64,000 nucleotides of DNA from Prochlorococcus sp. AG-412-J13 (GTDB lineage: Bacteria; Cyanobacteriota; Cyanobacteriia; PCC-6307; Cyanobiaceae). Positions 1-7,901 of the stretch are shown here, in pieces (the first letter of the stretch is position 1; each line of letters opens with the position of its first letter). The stretch lies in NCBI GenBank assembly GCA_003214815.1, contig QCLE01000004.1:1-64000 (forward strand), read 5' to 3'. Under the pieces are notes generated by a model, which had not been told where the DNA came from, did not search any database, and saw only the letters and a program-made list of their open reading frames with translations. Position numbers and translations under genes: made by a program.

Positions 1-157
1 AATTTCCTAAGCTTTGATCTTCATCTTTACTTAAAAGGAATTTTAATAGTTTTTTGAATAATAATAAACCTTTTTCAATTCTTTTTGGACCTAAAATTGA
101 AAGCAAAATTACTAAAATTATGAATATTTCAGGTGAATTTAAACCTAATAGTTTCAT
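1..157 (-). CDS. TatA/TatB-like small membrane protein, 3' end cut by window
   Basis: This is an open frame starting at an ATG (complement of 155-157) and running off the window, with 52 residues visible. It begins MKLLGLNSPEIFIILVILL, then has SILGPKRIEKG followed by a basic amphipathic stretch. A short N-terminal membrane helix, a glycine-proline hinge (GPKR) and an amphipathic helix are the layout of TatA/TatB, the pore components of the twin-arginine translocase. The C-terminus is not in view, so it could be a shorter TatA-like protein of unknown role. Confidence 0.5.
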   Translation of the reverse strand, partial: MKLLGLNSPEIFIILVILLSILGPKRIEKGLLLFKKLLKFLLSKDEDQSLGN

Positions 158-204
158 AAAATTTCATATTCTATTTATATTTTAGTACATGCTAAAAATT
201 TAAT

Positions 205-597
205 CTAATTATTCTCAAAAGTTGGTAAATAGAGTTCCCTATTTGATGCAATTAAACCTTCTTCCTTAAAAAAAATCTCTAGGTCTTTTAGATCATTTAT
301 ATCTACAAATTCACCACAATTATCTAATATATTATTATGGGTGAAATTCCATAAATTATCCAAATATTCGTCATCGTCTGGAAATGCTACAAATTTTAAA
401 TATGTATTATTCAAAGCATATTCACTAGCAAAATCAGAATCTAATCCTTCCCTCTTAGCATCACAAAAAACTTTAGCAAATCTTTTGCCTACAGAGGTTT
501 GAGCACTCGATAAATCTAAATTACCTTGTAAAGCTTTTACATTTATTGGTGCAATAAAAATAATTATTGGAAGAAAAATAGATATTAATATAAACAA
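205..597 (-). CDS. small secreted protein of unknown function
   Basis: The protein has 130 residues with an N-terminal hydrophobic segment (about 1-23) that looks like a signal peptide ending near NVKA. The only start is TTG: an in-frame stop lies 18 bases upstream, and a Shine-Dalgarno-like AAGGA precedes the TTG by about 8 bases. The mature part is acidic and has two cysteines (FCDA near residue 44 and NCGE near 93). The segment FCDAKREGLDSDF resembles FLCNATRKGFDLDF in the secreted protein at 62715-63149, suggesting a small paralogous family. No enzymatic motif is recognised. Confidence 0.7.
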   Translation of the reverse strand: MFILISIFLPIIIFIAPINVKALQGNLDLSSAQTSVGKRFAKVFCDAKREGLDSDFASEYALNNTYLKFVAFPDDDEYLDNLWNFTHNNILDNCGEFVDINDLKDLEIFFKEEGLIASNRELYLPTFENN

Positions 598-767
598 GAA
601 AAATTTCCTTTTTTAATTTCTACTAAATATAAACTAACAAAAAAGTAATCAATTAGGCCTATTTAAGTAAAAGCACTTAATTATAAATTAAGAAATAAAT
701 AGAAAACATAAAATCAACTACATATCTGAATTTATAATAAAGAAAGATTAAATTAATATAAAATTAT

Positions 768-1775
768 ATGTCTTCAAATATAAAGCTAAAAGGAAGGGGA
801 GTTAACAGAATAATTACGAGTAAGGTCATGCTATCGCCATTAGCAGGAGTTACAGATAACATTTTTAGGCGACTTGTCCGTAAATGGGCTCCAAGCTCTT
901 TACTTTTTACAGAAATGATAAATGCCACAAGTCTTAAAAAAGGATTTGGAACACAAAAAATCAATCAAATAGAATTAGAAGAAGGTCCAATTGGAGTACA
1001 AATATTTGATAATAGGCCATATGCTGTTTCTGAAGCCGCGAAACAAGCTGAGGACTCTGGAGCTTTCTTAATTGATATAAATATGGGATGTCCAGTAAAA
1101 AAAATTGCAAAGAAAGGTGGAGGCAGTGCCTTAATTAAAGACCGAAAACTTGCTATAGAATTAGTCAAAAATGTTGTAAAAGCTGTAAGGGTTCCAGTAA
1201 CAGTAAAAACACGACTCGGATGGGATAGTAAAGAAGAAAATATAGAGGATTTCTTATTTAAACTTCAAGATGCGGGAGCAACGATGATCACACTTCATGG
1301 AAGAACTAGAAAACAGGGTTTTTCAGGCAAGTCAGATTGGGAAATGATCGGGAGACTTAAAAAGTTGTTGGAAATTCCAGTAATTGCTAATGGAGATATA
1401 AAAAATCCAGATGACGCTCTTAATTGTTTAAAAAAAACAAATGCTGATGGTGTAATGATTGGACGAGGAATTTTAGGATCCCCATGGAAAATAGGAGAAA
1501 TAGATTATGCCATTAAAGAAAACAAAAATTTTAAAGAACCAAACACAGAAGAAAAACTATATTTAATTATTGAGCATCTTGATGAATTAATAAAAGAAAA
1601 AGGAGATCACGGCTTGCTAATTGCAAGGAAACATATCTCATGGACATGCAAAGACTTTAAAGGAGCATCAAATTTGAGAAATAACCTGGTTAGAGCTGTT
1701 GATAAAAATGAAGTTAAAAATTTAATAAATAAAATGATTAAAACTTTGAATAATGAAAAAAATACATTAGCTTAA
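768..1775 (+). CDS. dus: tRNA-dihydrouridine synthase
   Basis: This 335-residue protein is a flavin (FMN) enzyme that reduces uridine to dihydrouridine in tRNA using NAD(P)H. The N-terminal part MLSPLAGVTDNIFRRL is the typical start of the TIM barrel. The motif INMGCPVKKIAKKGGGSAL contains the catalytic cysteine (C108) and matches the DusB type. Later TLHGRTRKQGFSG and the phosphate-binding IANGDI...GVMIGRGILGSPW complete the family signature. Length is normal. A DUF2470 gene follows after 18 bases and may be cotranscribed. Confidence 0.93.
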   Translation: MSSNIKLKGRGVNRIITSKVMLSPLAGVTDNIFRRLVRKWAPSSLLFTEMINATSLKKGFGTQKINQIELEEGPIGVQIFDNRPYAVSEAAKQAEDSGAFLIDINMGCPVKKIAKKGGGSALIKDRKLAIELVKNVVKAVRVPVTVKTRLGWDSKEENIEDFLFKLQDAGATMITLHGRTRKQGFSGKSDWEMIGRLKKLLEIPVIANGDIKNPDDALNCLKKTNADGVMIGRGILGSPWKIGEIDYAIKENKNFKEPNTEEKLYLIIEHLDELIKEKGDHGLLIARKHISWTCKDFKGASNLRNNLVRAVDKNEVKNLINKMIKTLNNEKNTLA

Positions 1776-1793
1776 AATAAATTTATTCTTTAA

Positions 1794-2048
1794 ATGAAAA
1801 TTATTAGTAAAGAAACAAGTAAAAGAGTTTGTGATCATATGAACAATGATCACATTGATTCGGTTCACAAATATCTCATTCATTATGGAAAAATATCAAG
1901 ATTTGATAATGCTTATATGGAAGAAATTAATAACAGTTATATAAAAATCAATTACGATGGTCAGTCAGCAATTATCAATTTTAAAAATGAAATATCTGAA
2001 GAAGAAATTCATTCAACTTTAGTATCAATGATTAAAGAGATTAAATAA
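1794..2048 (+). CDS. free-standing DUF2470 domain protein
   Basis: The 84-residue protein consists of one domain with the motif HMNNDHIDSVHKYL (residues 15-28). This is the hallmark of DUF2470, which is usually found as the C-terminal part of cyanobacterial pyridoxamine-oxidase-like or heme-handling proteins (HugZ type). Here it stands alone, without a flavin- or heme-binding partner domain. It lies 18 bases after dus in the same direction. Its role is unknown; heme or flavin-related binding is only an inference from the fused homologues. Confidence 0.75.
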   Translation: MKIISKETSKRVCDHMNNDHIDSVHKYLIHYGKISRFDNAYMEEINNSYIKINYDGQSAIINFKNEISEEEIHSTLVSMIKEIK

Positions 2049-2071
2049 TAAAATAATTTATATAAAAAAAT

Positions 2072-2236
2072 CTAATTTTTATTTTCATAGTAATCAGTTA
2101 TCTTTTTACATTCTTCAAATGAAAGGATGCTTAATCTAGATGTCGCTTTTATTTTAAGAATTGCACAAACAGCTAATAAATCGTAGCTATCAACATTAAG
2201 AGCTTCAGAAAGCTCTAGGACCCTAAGACCTTTCAT
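2072..2236 (-). CDS. microprotein resembling the N-terminal domain of translation initiation factor IF-2
   Basis: The 54-residue ORF starts at ATG 2236. The pattern LRVLELSEALNVDSYDLL, then LKIKATSRLSILSFEEC, follows the IF2_N domain: R-V-x-E-L-A-x-E-L, then a short loop, x-L-x-I-x-x-x-S, then an acidic helix. In IF-2 this small helical module sits at the extreme N-terminus. Here it is a whole protein. It ends 24 bases from the convergent DUF2470 gene. A separate regulator or RNA-binding accessory is possible but unproven. Confidence 0.6.
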   Translation of the reverse strand: MKGLRVLELSEALNVDSYDLLAVCAILKIKATSRLSILSFEECKKITDYYENKN

Positions 2237-2282
2237 TAAGTATTAAAAGAATTCTTTTTCTACATTATCAATAACCTTGAAA

Positions 2283-2519
2283 TCAATGGGCTGCATTTTT
2301 CCCTAAACCTGCAACGAATGGAAAAGTTTGTTCATCACCAAATATATCTTCTGCTGAAGAATTAGAAATCTTAGTTTTTTTATTATCAGGCTTAACTTCT
2401 TCCATTTCATTCGAAATATTATCTTTAATGTTATTTTCAATTTCTTTTGCTAATAAATTATTCATATTAGAAAATATTGAAAAAACTAATACACATAAGA
2501 ACAAAATAATTCTTTTCAT
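2283..2519 (-). CDS. small secreted protein with conserved-looking C-terminus
   Basis: The protein has 78 residues. MKRIILFLCVLVFSIFSNM is a signal peptide with likely cleavage near LLAKE. The middle is charged and low complexity, rich in Asn, Lys and Glu. The C-terminal tail AEDIFGDEQTFPFVAGLGKN looks structured and is probably the functional part. No family name can be given. It is transcribed toward the IF2_N-like ORF. Confidence 0.6.
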   Translation of the reverse strand: MKRIILFLCVLVFSIFSNMNNLLAKEIENNIKDNISNEMEEVKPDNKKTKISNSSAEDIFGDEQTFPFVAGLGKNAAH

Positions 2520-2621
2520 AAAAAAAATTTATCTAATACTATTGTCATATGCCAATAAAGTTATTTAGAAAAACTAGATAATTTTAAAACAAATCTAAAT
2601 AAATTAAAATAAAAAAAATAT

Positions 2622-2858
2622 TCATCTTCCTAACTTATTTCTATTCTTAAATCTAATTAAAAAATAAAAACCTAGTAACAAAAGAATTGGCAAGGAGTAC
2701 TGATTAAGAAAAACATAAACAATATAGACGAGAAATGGGAATAAGCACGCCCTCCTGAAATTTAATTTCTGTTCTTTTGACATATTTTTCCAATTTAAAT
2801 ATTCTTCCCATTGAAAAATCTTCTTCATTTTTCTACTACTATTTTTACGATTAAACAT
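2622..2858 (-). CDS. small membrane protein of unknown function
   Basis: The protein has 78 residues. A basic N-terminal half (FQWEEYLNWKNMSKEQKLNF) is followed by two closely spaced hydrophobic segments (about 41-53 and 56-69) and a basic tail. It looks like a small inner or thylakoid membrane protein. No recognised domain. It lies in a run of microprotein genes. Confidence 0.55.
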   Translation of the reverse strand: MFNRKNSSRKMKKIFQWEEYLNWKNMSKEQKLNFRRACLFPFLVYIVYVFLNQYSLPILLLLGFYFLIRFKNRNKLGR

Positions 2859-2963
2859 AAATTTATAAATATAGTTTTGATGATTCTTATGTTAATAAAC
2901 AAAATTAATCTACAATATCAAAATAAGTTTTTTTCATTGAATAAAAATATTTTTAAATAAAAG

Positions 2964-3383
2964 ATGAACTCAAAACCAGTTTGGAAAATAGAAAAAATTG
3001 TTTTACCTCAACATGCAGATCATGCAGGCGTAATGTGGCACGGTACATATTTTAATTGGCTTGAAGAAAGCCGAATAAATGCACTTTTAGAAGTAGGTAT
3101 AAGTTATTTTGAACTTACTAAAAAAGGCTTCGATTTACCTTTAATCAATACTTCAATAAAATATAAATCCCCTTTATTACTTGGTGAAAAAATAACAATA
3201 GAAAGTGAATTCAATATTGAAAAAAGTCCACGGATTAATGTAATTTCAAAATTTATTAACAAGAAAAAAGAAATCTTAACGATTGCTGAAGTCAATTTAG
3301 TTTTAATAAATAAACTAAATTTTTCTATAATAAGAAAAAGGCCAGATTTTTTATTGGAAGCATTTATTAAATTAAACGGTTGA
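2964..3383 (+). CDS. hotdog-fold acyl-CoA thioesterase (4HBT family)
   Basis: This 139-residue single-domain protein hydrolyses an acyl- or aroyl-CoA thioester. The N-terminal segment LPQHADHAGVMWHGTYFNW carries the 4-hydroxybenzoyl-CoA thioesterase motif, with D19 in the position of the catalytic aspartate and the following LEESR helix. Length is typical. In cyanobacteria one such enzyme hydrolyses 1,4-dihydroxy-2-naphthoyl-CoA in phylloquinone synthesis. That substrate is possible here but cannot be fixed from this sequence. Confidence 0.82.
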   Translation: MNSKPVWKIEKIVLPQHADHAGVMWHGTYFNWLEESRINALLEVGISYFELTKKGFDLPLINTSIKYKSPLLLGEKITIESEFNIEKSPRINVISKFINKKKEILTIAEVNLVLINKLNFSIIRKRPDFLLEAFIKLNG

Positions 3384-3425
3384 AATTATTATCCATTAAT
3401 TGAAAGACTTATTAAATTATTAATT

Positions 3426-3623
3426 ATGAATATATTTCAAATTATTGACTCTTACCAATATGAAATGGAATCAAGATATCAAGAAAAATCAATGCTTACA
3501 AATCTTTTTACAGAGCACAAATTCTTAGGATGGTTAGGGTTGTTTATAGTATTTTTCTCTATCTTTGCAATTTTTGTTTTTCAATTTCTTGAATGGGAAA
3601 GTAATGACAATAATAAAAGTTAA
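3426..3623 (+). CDS. small single-pass membrane protein, unknown
   Basis: The protein has 65 residues. The N-terminal half is polar (IDSYQYEMESRYQEKSML) and is followed by one hydrophobic helix (about 35-55) and a short polar tail. It starts 42 bases after the thioesterase gene on the same strand. No family recognised. Confidence 0.5.
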   Translation: MNIFQIIDSYQYEMESRYQEKSMLTNLFTEHKFLGWLGLFIVFFSIFAIFVFQFLEWESNDNNKS

Positions 3624-3663
3624 GAAGATTTAATGCTTATAATTCAACTGAATAACTAAAAAA

Positions 3664-3915
3664 ATGGCTATCTACTTAAAAATAACTAACCCTACAGAGG
3701 TTGTAAAAAAAAAGACCTCAAAATGGCTTACAGATATTACACCTGAAAGGATTGATAGGAAATTAGTCGAGGATGAAGTAATAAAAGGCATTATCGAGCA
3801 ATTAACATTAGAAGGCATAAAAGGAGAAATATCAGCAATTAATGGGTTTGAAGTAAATGAATCTTCAGTAATAACAAAAAATAATTTTGTTATTAGAAAA
3901 ACAAAAACTTTTTAG
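3664..3915 (+). CDS. conserved-looking small soluble protein, unknown
   Basis: The protein has 83 residues and is mixed alpha/beta, with no membrane segment or signal peptide. The order is a beta strand (MAIYLKIT), a basic stretch, a helix (RKLVEDEVIKGIIEQL) and a beta-rich end. It sits 40 bases after the previous ORF and 20 bases before the nuclease gene on the same strand, so it may be cotranscribed with it. Function not recognised. Confidence 0.55.
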   Translation: MAIYLKITNPTEVVKKKTSKWLTDITPERIDRKLVEDEVIKGIIEQLTLEGIKGEISAINGFEVNESSVITKNNFVIRKTKTF

Positions 3916-3935
3916 GTCGAAAATAAAAATCTTTA

Positions 3936-4802
3936 ATGAAAATTTTTATTTTAATTATTTTTATCATTTTTTTAATTTATATATTTGTAAGGAATTATCA
4001 AATTAAAAAGAAAAAGTTCAAATTAAATAATGCCTTAAATTCTAATTTCTTTATTCAAACAATTAATAATTTAATAGAAGAAAACAGATACAATTTGTTA
4101 GAGGAAAGGATCAGATTAAGGGAAATAGATGCTTACGGTAACGAGGATTATAAAAAATGGATTGGCAATCCACCTCTTGATGAAAAAGCTATAGAGAAAA
4201 ATATATTAAATGGATCCAAGCGATTTAAAGAGGGAATTCCATACTTCTGGGTAAAAGTAATTTTAAAAAAATTTGGAAGTATGGAATTATTTTTCGAAAA
4301 GTGGAGATCGTATTGTAATGAGAATCCTACTATTGATGATGAGATAATTGGATCGATTAGAAATCTCGAAACTGAAGATTGGTTTGTATTCATAGCAAGT
4401 CAAATTGAGAAATCATGCTTAAACCTAATAGAAAGGAACTACTCAAATAAAAACAAGGAAAACTACAAAAAAGGTATTAGATTTGAAAATCATTGTATGG
4501 AAATTCTCAAACAAAATGGCTGGGAAGTAAAAGAAACCCCTAATACAGGAGATCAAGGGGTTGACTTAATTGCGTCAATAAATGATTTGAGAATATGTAT
4601 TCAATGCAAAGATCATGAAAAAGCTATTGGAAATAAAGCAGTTCAGGAAATTTCAGCTGGTAAATTATTTTGGAAAGGTACACATGCAATAATAGTCTCA
4701 AAATCTGGCTTTACAAAGTCTGCCCATCAACTAGCAAAATCAAATAAAGTGAAACTAATCAATGAATATCAATTGAAAGATTTAGAAAAGTTTATTGTTT
4801 GA
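3936..4802 (+). CDS. membrane-anchored Mrr-type restriction endonuclease-like protein
   Basis: The protein has 288 residues. An N-terminal membrane helix (1-19) with a basic flank is followed by a helical middle region and a C-terminal Mrr_cat domain (about 180-288). The PD-(D/E)xK core is visible: RFE near 182-184, TGDQGVDLI with D210, and QCK (Q223-K225), then FTKSAHQLA. Mrr-family enzymes cut DNA, often methylated DNA. There is no methyltransferase or specificity gene nearby, so this is not a classical restriction-modification pair. The active-site residues appear intact. A membrane-tethered nuclease could act on incoming DNA, but this is inference. Confidence 0.78.
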   Translation: MKIFILIIFIIFLIYIFVRNYQIKKKKFKLNNALNSNFFIQTINNLIEENRYNLLEERIRLREIDAYGNEDYKKWIGNPPLDEKAIEKNILNGSKRFKEGIPYFWVKVILKKFGSMELFFEKWRSYCNENPTIDDEIIGSIRNLETEDWFVFIASQIEKSCLNLIERNYSNKNKENYKKGIRFENHCMEILKQNGWEVKETPNTGDQGVDLIASINDLRICIQCKDHEKAIGNKAVQEISAGKLFWKGTHAIIVSKSGFTKSAHQLAKSNKVKLINEYQLKDLEKFIV

Positions 4803-4807
4803 ATAGT

Positions 4808-5212
4808 TTATATCAATTGTGTTAAGCCCTCTTTGTACAGCAAAAGTGTTGTAAAAATCCCTGAGGCCCACATTAAACCTCTAGCTGTTGGGATATTAAA
4901 TACATAAGCACCAATATATAAAAAACGTAGAAGAGGATGAATCCATGCTGCAACAATTGCAATGTTTGAATCTGTTAAAGTAATCAAACAAAAAAGACAT
5001 GCAGGAGCATGCAAGGAAATACTTTCCCAACAATTTTGATGACACCAAACTGCTCTTTTACCAAAAGAAGGTAATTCATCGAATAAAGCCCTTGGAGCAG
5101 ACATATTTTCAACAGAATAACCCGCTTTAACTCTCCCTATAGTTAATGGAATAATAGATAATAAAACAACACCAACTGAAAGACAAAGGCTCCAGGCAAA
5201 TGCTAATTGCAT
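4808..5212 (-). CDS. MAPEG-family membrane protein
   Basis: The protein has 134 residues and four hydrophobic helices. The segment APRALFDELPSFGKRAVWCHQNCWE fits the loop after helix 1 of the MAPEG family (membrane-associated proteins in eicosanoid and glutathione metabolism), as does the arrangement HPLLRFLYIGAYVFNIPTARG. Cyanobacterial members are of this size. Glutathione-dependent activity is possible but unproven. It converges with the Mrr-like gene, with 5 bases between their ends. Confidence 0.72.
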   Translation of the reverse strand: MQLAFAWSLCLSVGVVLLSIIPLTIGRVKAGYSVENMSAPRALFDELPSFGKRAVWCHQNCWESISLHAPACLFCLITLTDSNIAIVAAWIHPLLRFLYIGAYVFNIPTARGLMWASGIFTTLLLYKEGLTQLI

Positions 5213-5262
5213 ATAATTTAAATAATATTACTAGCTTAATAATTGAAGCTCATTATCGTGAC

Positions 5263-5281
5263 AAATGAAAAATCATTATCA
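5263..5281. promoter_or_regulatory. possible Fur/Zur-type operator
   Basis: On the minus strand this reads as TGATAATGATTTTTCAT, an imperfect relative of the Fur-family box. It lies about 50 bases upstream of both the MAPEG gene (minus) and the 41-residue ORF (plus). One half-site is good and the other is degenerate, so this is only a candidate. Confidence 0.3.
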
Positions 5282-5330
5282 TAGATAAAACTTCACAAAA
5301 AATGCTGTAATTTACATTAAAAAATCATTT

Positions 5331-5456
5331 ATGGATATTACAAAGATAGTTTTAATTTTTGGCATAAGTTTACTAATTTATTTTGCTTTTCTGTTTTTAG
5401 GATTTTTTCTTAAGAATAAAAATCTAAAAGCACAGAATCTAAAAAAGGAAGAATAG
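5331..5456 (+). CDS. 41-residue single-pass membrane microprotein
   Basis: The ORF begins MDITKIVLIFGISLLIYFAF, a hydrophobic helix, and ends in a basic tail FFLKNKNLKAQNLKKEE. The topology, with helix first and charged cytoplasmic tail after, is typical of small thylakoid or plasma-membrane proteins. There is no match to a known photosystem or cytochrome subunit. Confidence 0.5.
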   Translation: MDITKIVLIFGISLLIYFAFLFLGFFLKNKNLKAQNLKKEE

Positions 5457-5463
5457 ATTATTA

Positions 5464-5529
5464 ATGTCACGAAAACTTATTATTTTCTCAATATTTTTAT
5501 ATCTTTTTGGATATATTTCATGGAAATAA
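5464..5529 (+). CDS. very short possible membrane peptide
   Basis: This is a 21-residue ORF, MSRKLIIFSIFLYLFGYISW plus Lys, seven bases after the preceding microprotein. It would be a single hydrophobic helix with a basic N-terminus. In such AT-rich DNA it could arise by chance; only its position in a run of membrane microproteins supports it. Confidence 0.25.
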   Translation: MSRKLIIFSIFLYLFGYISWK

Positions 5530-5587
5530 AATTTGATCCTAATAATAATAAGGGATATTTGAAATTAAATAAAACAGTTGCTGGTAT

Positions 5588-5881
5588 ATGAAAAAATTTT
5601 ATAAATTTATTAAAAGTTTTCTATTTATATCATTTTGGCTTATTTTATCCTCATTTTTAACCCAATATTGGAATTCCTTTCATTGGGAATATATTTACTT
5701 AAACTTCAGAATTATATTTGATAAAGAATTTTGGTTTGTTGTAGAAAAAATTCTTTTAGGATTTGATATTGGTTACTGGTTAGAAGAAGCACTAAAATTC
5801 TTAAGTTATGAAATACCTAAAGAATCTTTTAAATATTTTCCAATTTATTTCGTATTAAAGTCTATTTGGATCAAGAATTAA
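5588..5881 (+). CDS. aromatic-rich small membrane-associated protein, unknown
   Basis: The 97-residue protein has an N-terminal hydrophobic helix (about 9-25) and is unusually rich in Phe, Trp and Tyr throughout (for example FHWEYIYLNFRIIFDKEFWF). No conserved domain recognised. It converges with the broken PAP/fibrillin gene. Confidence 0.45.
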   Translation: MKKFYKFIKSFLFISFWLILSSFLTQYWNSFHWEYIYLNFRIIFDKEFWFVVEKILLGFDIGYWLEEALKFLSYEIPKESFKYFPIYFVLKSIWIKN

Positions 5882-5912
5882 TTTATCTTTATAATAGATT
5901 TTAATAAATTCC

Positions 5913-6433
5913 TTAAAATTCTTGAATAAAGTCAGTGAATTTTTTTTTTCTTAAAACAAATAAAGTTCCTTTATCACCTCTGTAGATTCTAAGCTTATTA
6001 CCTAAATAAGTTATCTCTAACCACCCTAATTGTTCATTATTTATTTCTTTTATAGCCTTTATATTTTTTCTTCCAAATTTAGGACCTATAACACCACCAT
6101 GTGTAAATTTGACCCCAATTTTTTTTCATTTATGTAAAAAAGTCTTATTAAAATACCAGTACCAATAATTGATTTTATTCCTCTAGGTTTAAGTAAATTA
6201 AGACCATTTAAATTAAATGGATCAAGAATTTGAAGTTTATCAATAAAAGGAGAATATTAAAAAAAAGGACTATTAAAACTACTCCACCTAAGCTCCCAAA
6301 CACCCTTTAAATCATTTCTATCTTTGCTAAAGGAAAAATTATGATCAATTACAAGCTGTTCTGCAATAGTCTGTATACTCTCTGAATTTGGAGATTTAAG
6401 AAGTAAATTTAATAAATCATCTTCGGATTCCAT
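5913..6433 (-). pseudogene. broken PAP/fibrillin family gene
   Basis: Read from ATG 6433, the frame gives MESEDDLLNLLLKSPNSES and then LKGVWELRWSSFNSP, the start of a plastid-lipid-associated (fibrillin) domain. It meets an in-frame TAA at 6257-6259. The same frame continues as YSPFIDKLQILDPFN and RGIKSIIGTGILIRLF. It then needs one extra base in the 8-T run (plus strand 6119-6126) to enter the frame GVKFTHGGVIGPKF, GWLEITYLGNKLRIYRGDKG and TLFVL, ending at 5913. The C-terminal pattern is diagnostic of the family. There are two independent lesions in an otherwise readable gene of about 173 residues. A full-length fibrillin protein is at 8860-9630. Confidence 0.75.
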
Positions 6434-6508
6434 TTCATAACCGCTGATTATAAAGCTAAGGATAAATACTCACCTCAATATGTTATATTCTACCCAGAAT
6501 ATGTTGAT

Positions 6509-6796
6509 TTGATGACAAAAAGCTATTGGCTAAAGAAAATTTCAATTCCAAATGCTGATTTATTTCTGGAATATATAAGGACTGTATTGCCTTGGATTAA
6601 ATCTGTGGGAGGAGTAATAGTAAAAAGAGATTTAATACAAGAATCAAACTCAAATGAATGGGATGGAGGGCAGCTTGGATTAGTAATAGAATTCGAATCA
6701 CAATTTGCGGCTAAAAAAGCATTTTATTCTGAAGTATTTCAAAAATATCTTCAGTCCAGAGATTTAATGGAACTAGTTACTATAAGTACTCTTTAA
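6509..6796 (+). CDS. DUF1330-like protein
   Basis: The 95-residue protein has the DUF1330 ferredoxin-like pattern: an N-terminal strand, FLEYIRTVLPWIKSVGGVIV, a short loop, then LGLVIEFESQFAAKKAFYSE and the helix VFQKYLQSRDL. These dimeric proteins have no established reaction. The second Met is likely an equally good start. It lies between a minus-strand pseudogene and a small ORF, with its own spacer of 75 bases. Confidence 0.7.
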   Translation: MMTKSYWLKKISIPNADLFLEYIRTVLPWIKSVGGVIVKRDLIQESNSNEWDGGQLGLVIEFESQFAAKKAFYSEVFQKYLQSRDLMELVTISTL

Positions 6797-6928
6797 ACAA
6801 TCTAAAGCGAACTCACACAAACAACTTATAAGTATTTATTACTATTAAATCATTTATGTAATATTTATAACTTCACTAACAATCGTATATTTTGCAAAAT
6901 TTAAGTATAAAAGTAATCCGTTAATCAA

Positions 6929-7108
6929 ATGAACTATTCAACAGAAAAAGATGATTATTTGATGACAACTCCATATACAAAAAAAATTCAGCAAAAATTT
7001 GAAAAGGTTAAGTCTTTTTTAAAGCAAAATGGATTTAATTCTTCATCAGAGAGCTTAATGCAAGATATAATTAGTTCAGAAGAATATATTGCTAAAAATG
7101 GCTTATAA
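6929..7108 (+). CDS. 59-residue hydrophilic protein, unknown
   Basis: The ORF begins MNYSTEKDDYLMTTPYTKKI and continues as a lysine-rich helix (QQKFEKVKSFLKQNGF) with a helical end. It has no membrane segment. Its stop is 4 bases from the end of the convergent membrane microprotein at 7113. Function unknown. Confidence 0.5.
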   Translation: MNYSTEKDDYLMTTPYTKKIQQKFEKVKSFLKQNGFNSSSESLMQDIISSEEYIAKNGL

Positions 7109-7112
7109 AATA

Positions 7113-7292
7113 TCAGAATATATTCAGAGTCCTTAAATAATAAAAACCGCCTATTAAAACAGGTAATAATATTCCAATAAATAAAAATATTGATTTCTTT
7201 GATTCGCCTTCTGATATGGGATTAATCTCTGGTTCAATTGCGAAACCATTTTGTCTACCACCACTTTCGGTTGTAAAACCTTTTTTATTCAT
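7113..7292 (-). CDS. small membrane protein with Hli-like N-terminal motif
   Basis: The protein has 59 residues. The N-terminus reads FTTESGGRQNGFAIEPEINP and is followed by one membrane helix (about 36-52). From memory, a TESGGRQN-x-FA-x-EP segment precedes the membrane helix in some Prochlorococcus high-light-inducible proteins. The chlorophyll-binding E-x-x-N-G-R motif of those proteins is absent here, so it is not a functional Hli by sequence. It may be a divergent relative. Confidence 0.5.
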   Translation of the reverse strand: MNKKGFTTESGGRQNGFAIEPEINPISEGESKKSIFLFIGILLPVLIGGFYYLRTLNIF

Positions 7293-7377
7293 AAGAAAAA
7301 TAATCTATGCAGATTATCTCATGTAAAAACTTATTTAAAAAAATTTTTTACATTTAGAATTAAACTAATTTATAGAT

Positions 7378-7512
7378 CTAATAATTGATTTCAATCTGAG
7401 ATTTCAATTTGGCAGCTTTTTTTAAAAGACCTACAACTTCCTTACGGCCAGTAGCAAATTCAGCCTTGTTGAGTAACTCACTATATTTTTTGGTAATTTC
7501 TCTATGGTTCAT
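7378..7512 (-). CDS. 44-residue basic helical microprotein
   Basis: The ORF MNHREITKKYSELLNKAEFA, then TGRKEVVGLLKKAAKLKSQI, forms two probable amphipathic helices around a TGRKE turn. Composition is unlike random translation of this AT-rich DNA (regular heptad-like Leu/Ala/Lys spacing). Unknown function. Confidence 0.5.
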   Translation of the reverse strand: MNHREITKKYSELLNKAEFATGRKEVVGLLKKAAKLKSQIEINY

Positions 7513-7603
7513 GTTTAATATTAACTTCTATAAATTATAAAGTTACTAAAAATATTTTTTGTATAAAGGATATCAAAATACAGTTCTTGTACCTTTACCT
7601 ATT

Positions 7604-7901
7604 TTAACCAGCCTTTTTCTTTGGTTTAATCTCTTCTTTAATAACTTCTTTTTTTCTCACAAATAAACCCTTATTTTGAACTGGTAAATTCTCATAAACA
7701 GGTTTAGATTATCTATTAAATAACCCTTTTTTAGGTTCTTTTTTAGTTAATTCTTTTGTATCAGAAATCTTTGTTTTTTTTATGATTTAATTTTGAATTT
7801 TTGGGTTTATTATCTGCGAATAAAGATTGATAAACAAAAAAACCAAAAATAGCAAAGAACACCAATGCCTGTACTAAAGCAGTTCCAAGATTATCAAACA
7901 T
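7604..7901 (-). pseudogene. decayed small membrane protein gene with basic tail
   Basis: From ATG 7901 the frame gives MFDNLGTALVQALVFFAIFG and FFVYQSLFADNKPK, a membrane helix, and then stops (TGA) after 46 residues. Shifting one base in the 8-T run (plus 7774-7781) restores a lysine-rich frame, TKISDTKELTKKEPKKGLFN. That frame has an in-frame TAA at 7709-7711 and then continues as SKPVYENLPVQNKGLF and KKEVIKEEIKPKKKAG to 7604. Coding-like sequence on both sides of each lesion argues for decay of a protein of about 99 residues. The truncated 46-residue form could still be made. Confidence 0.6.
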
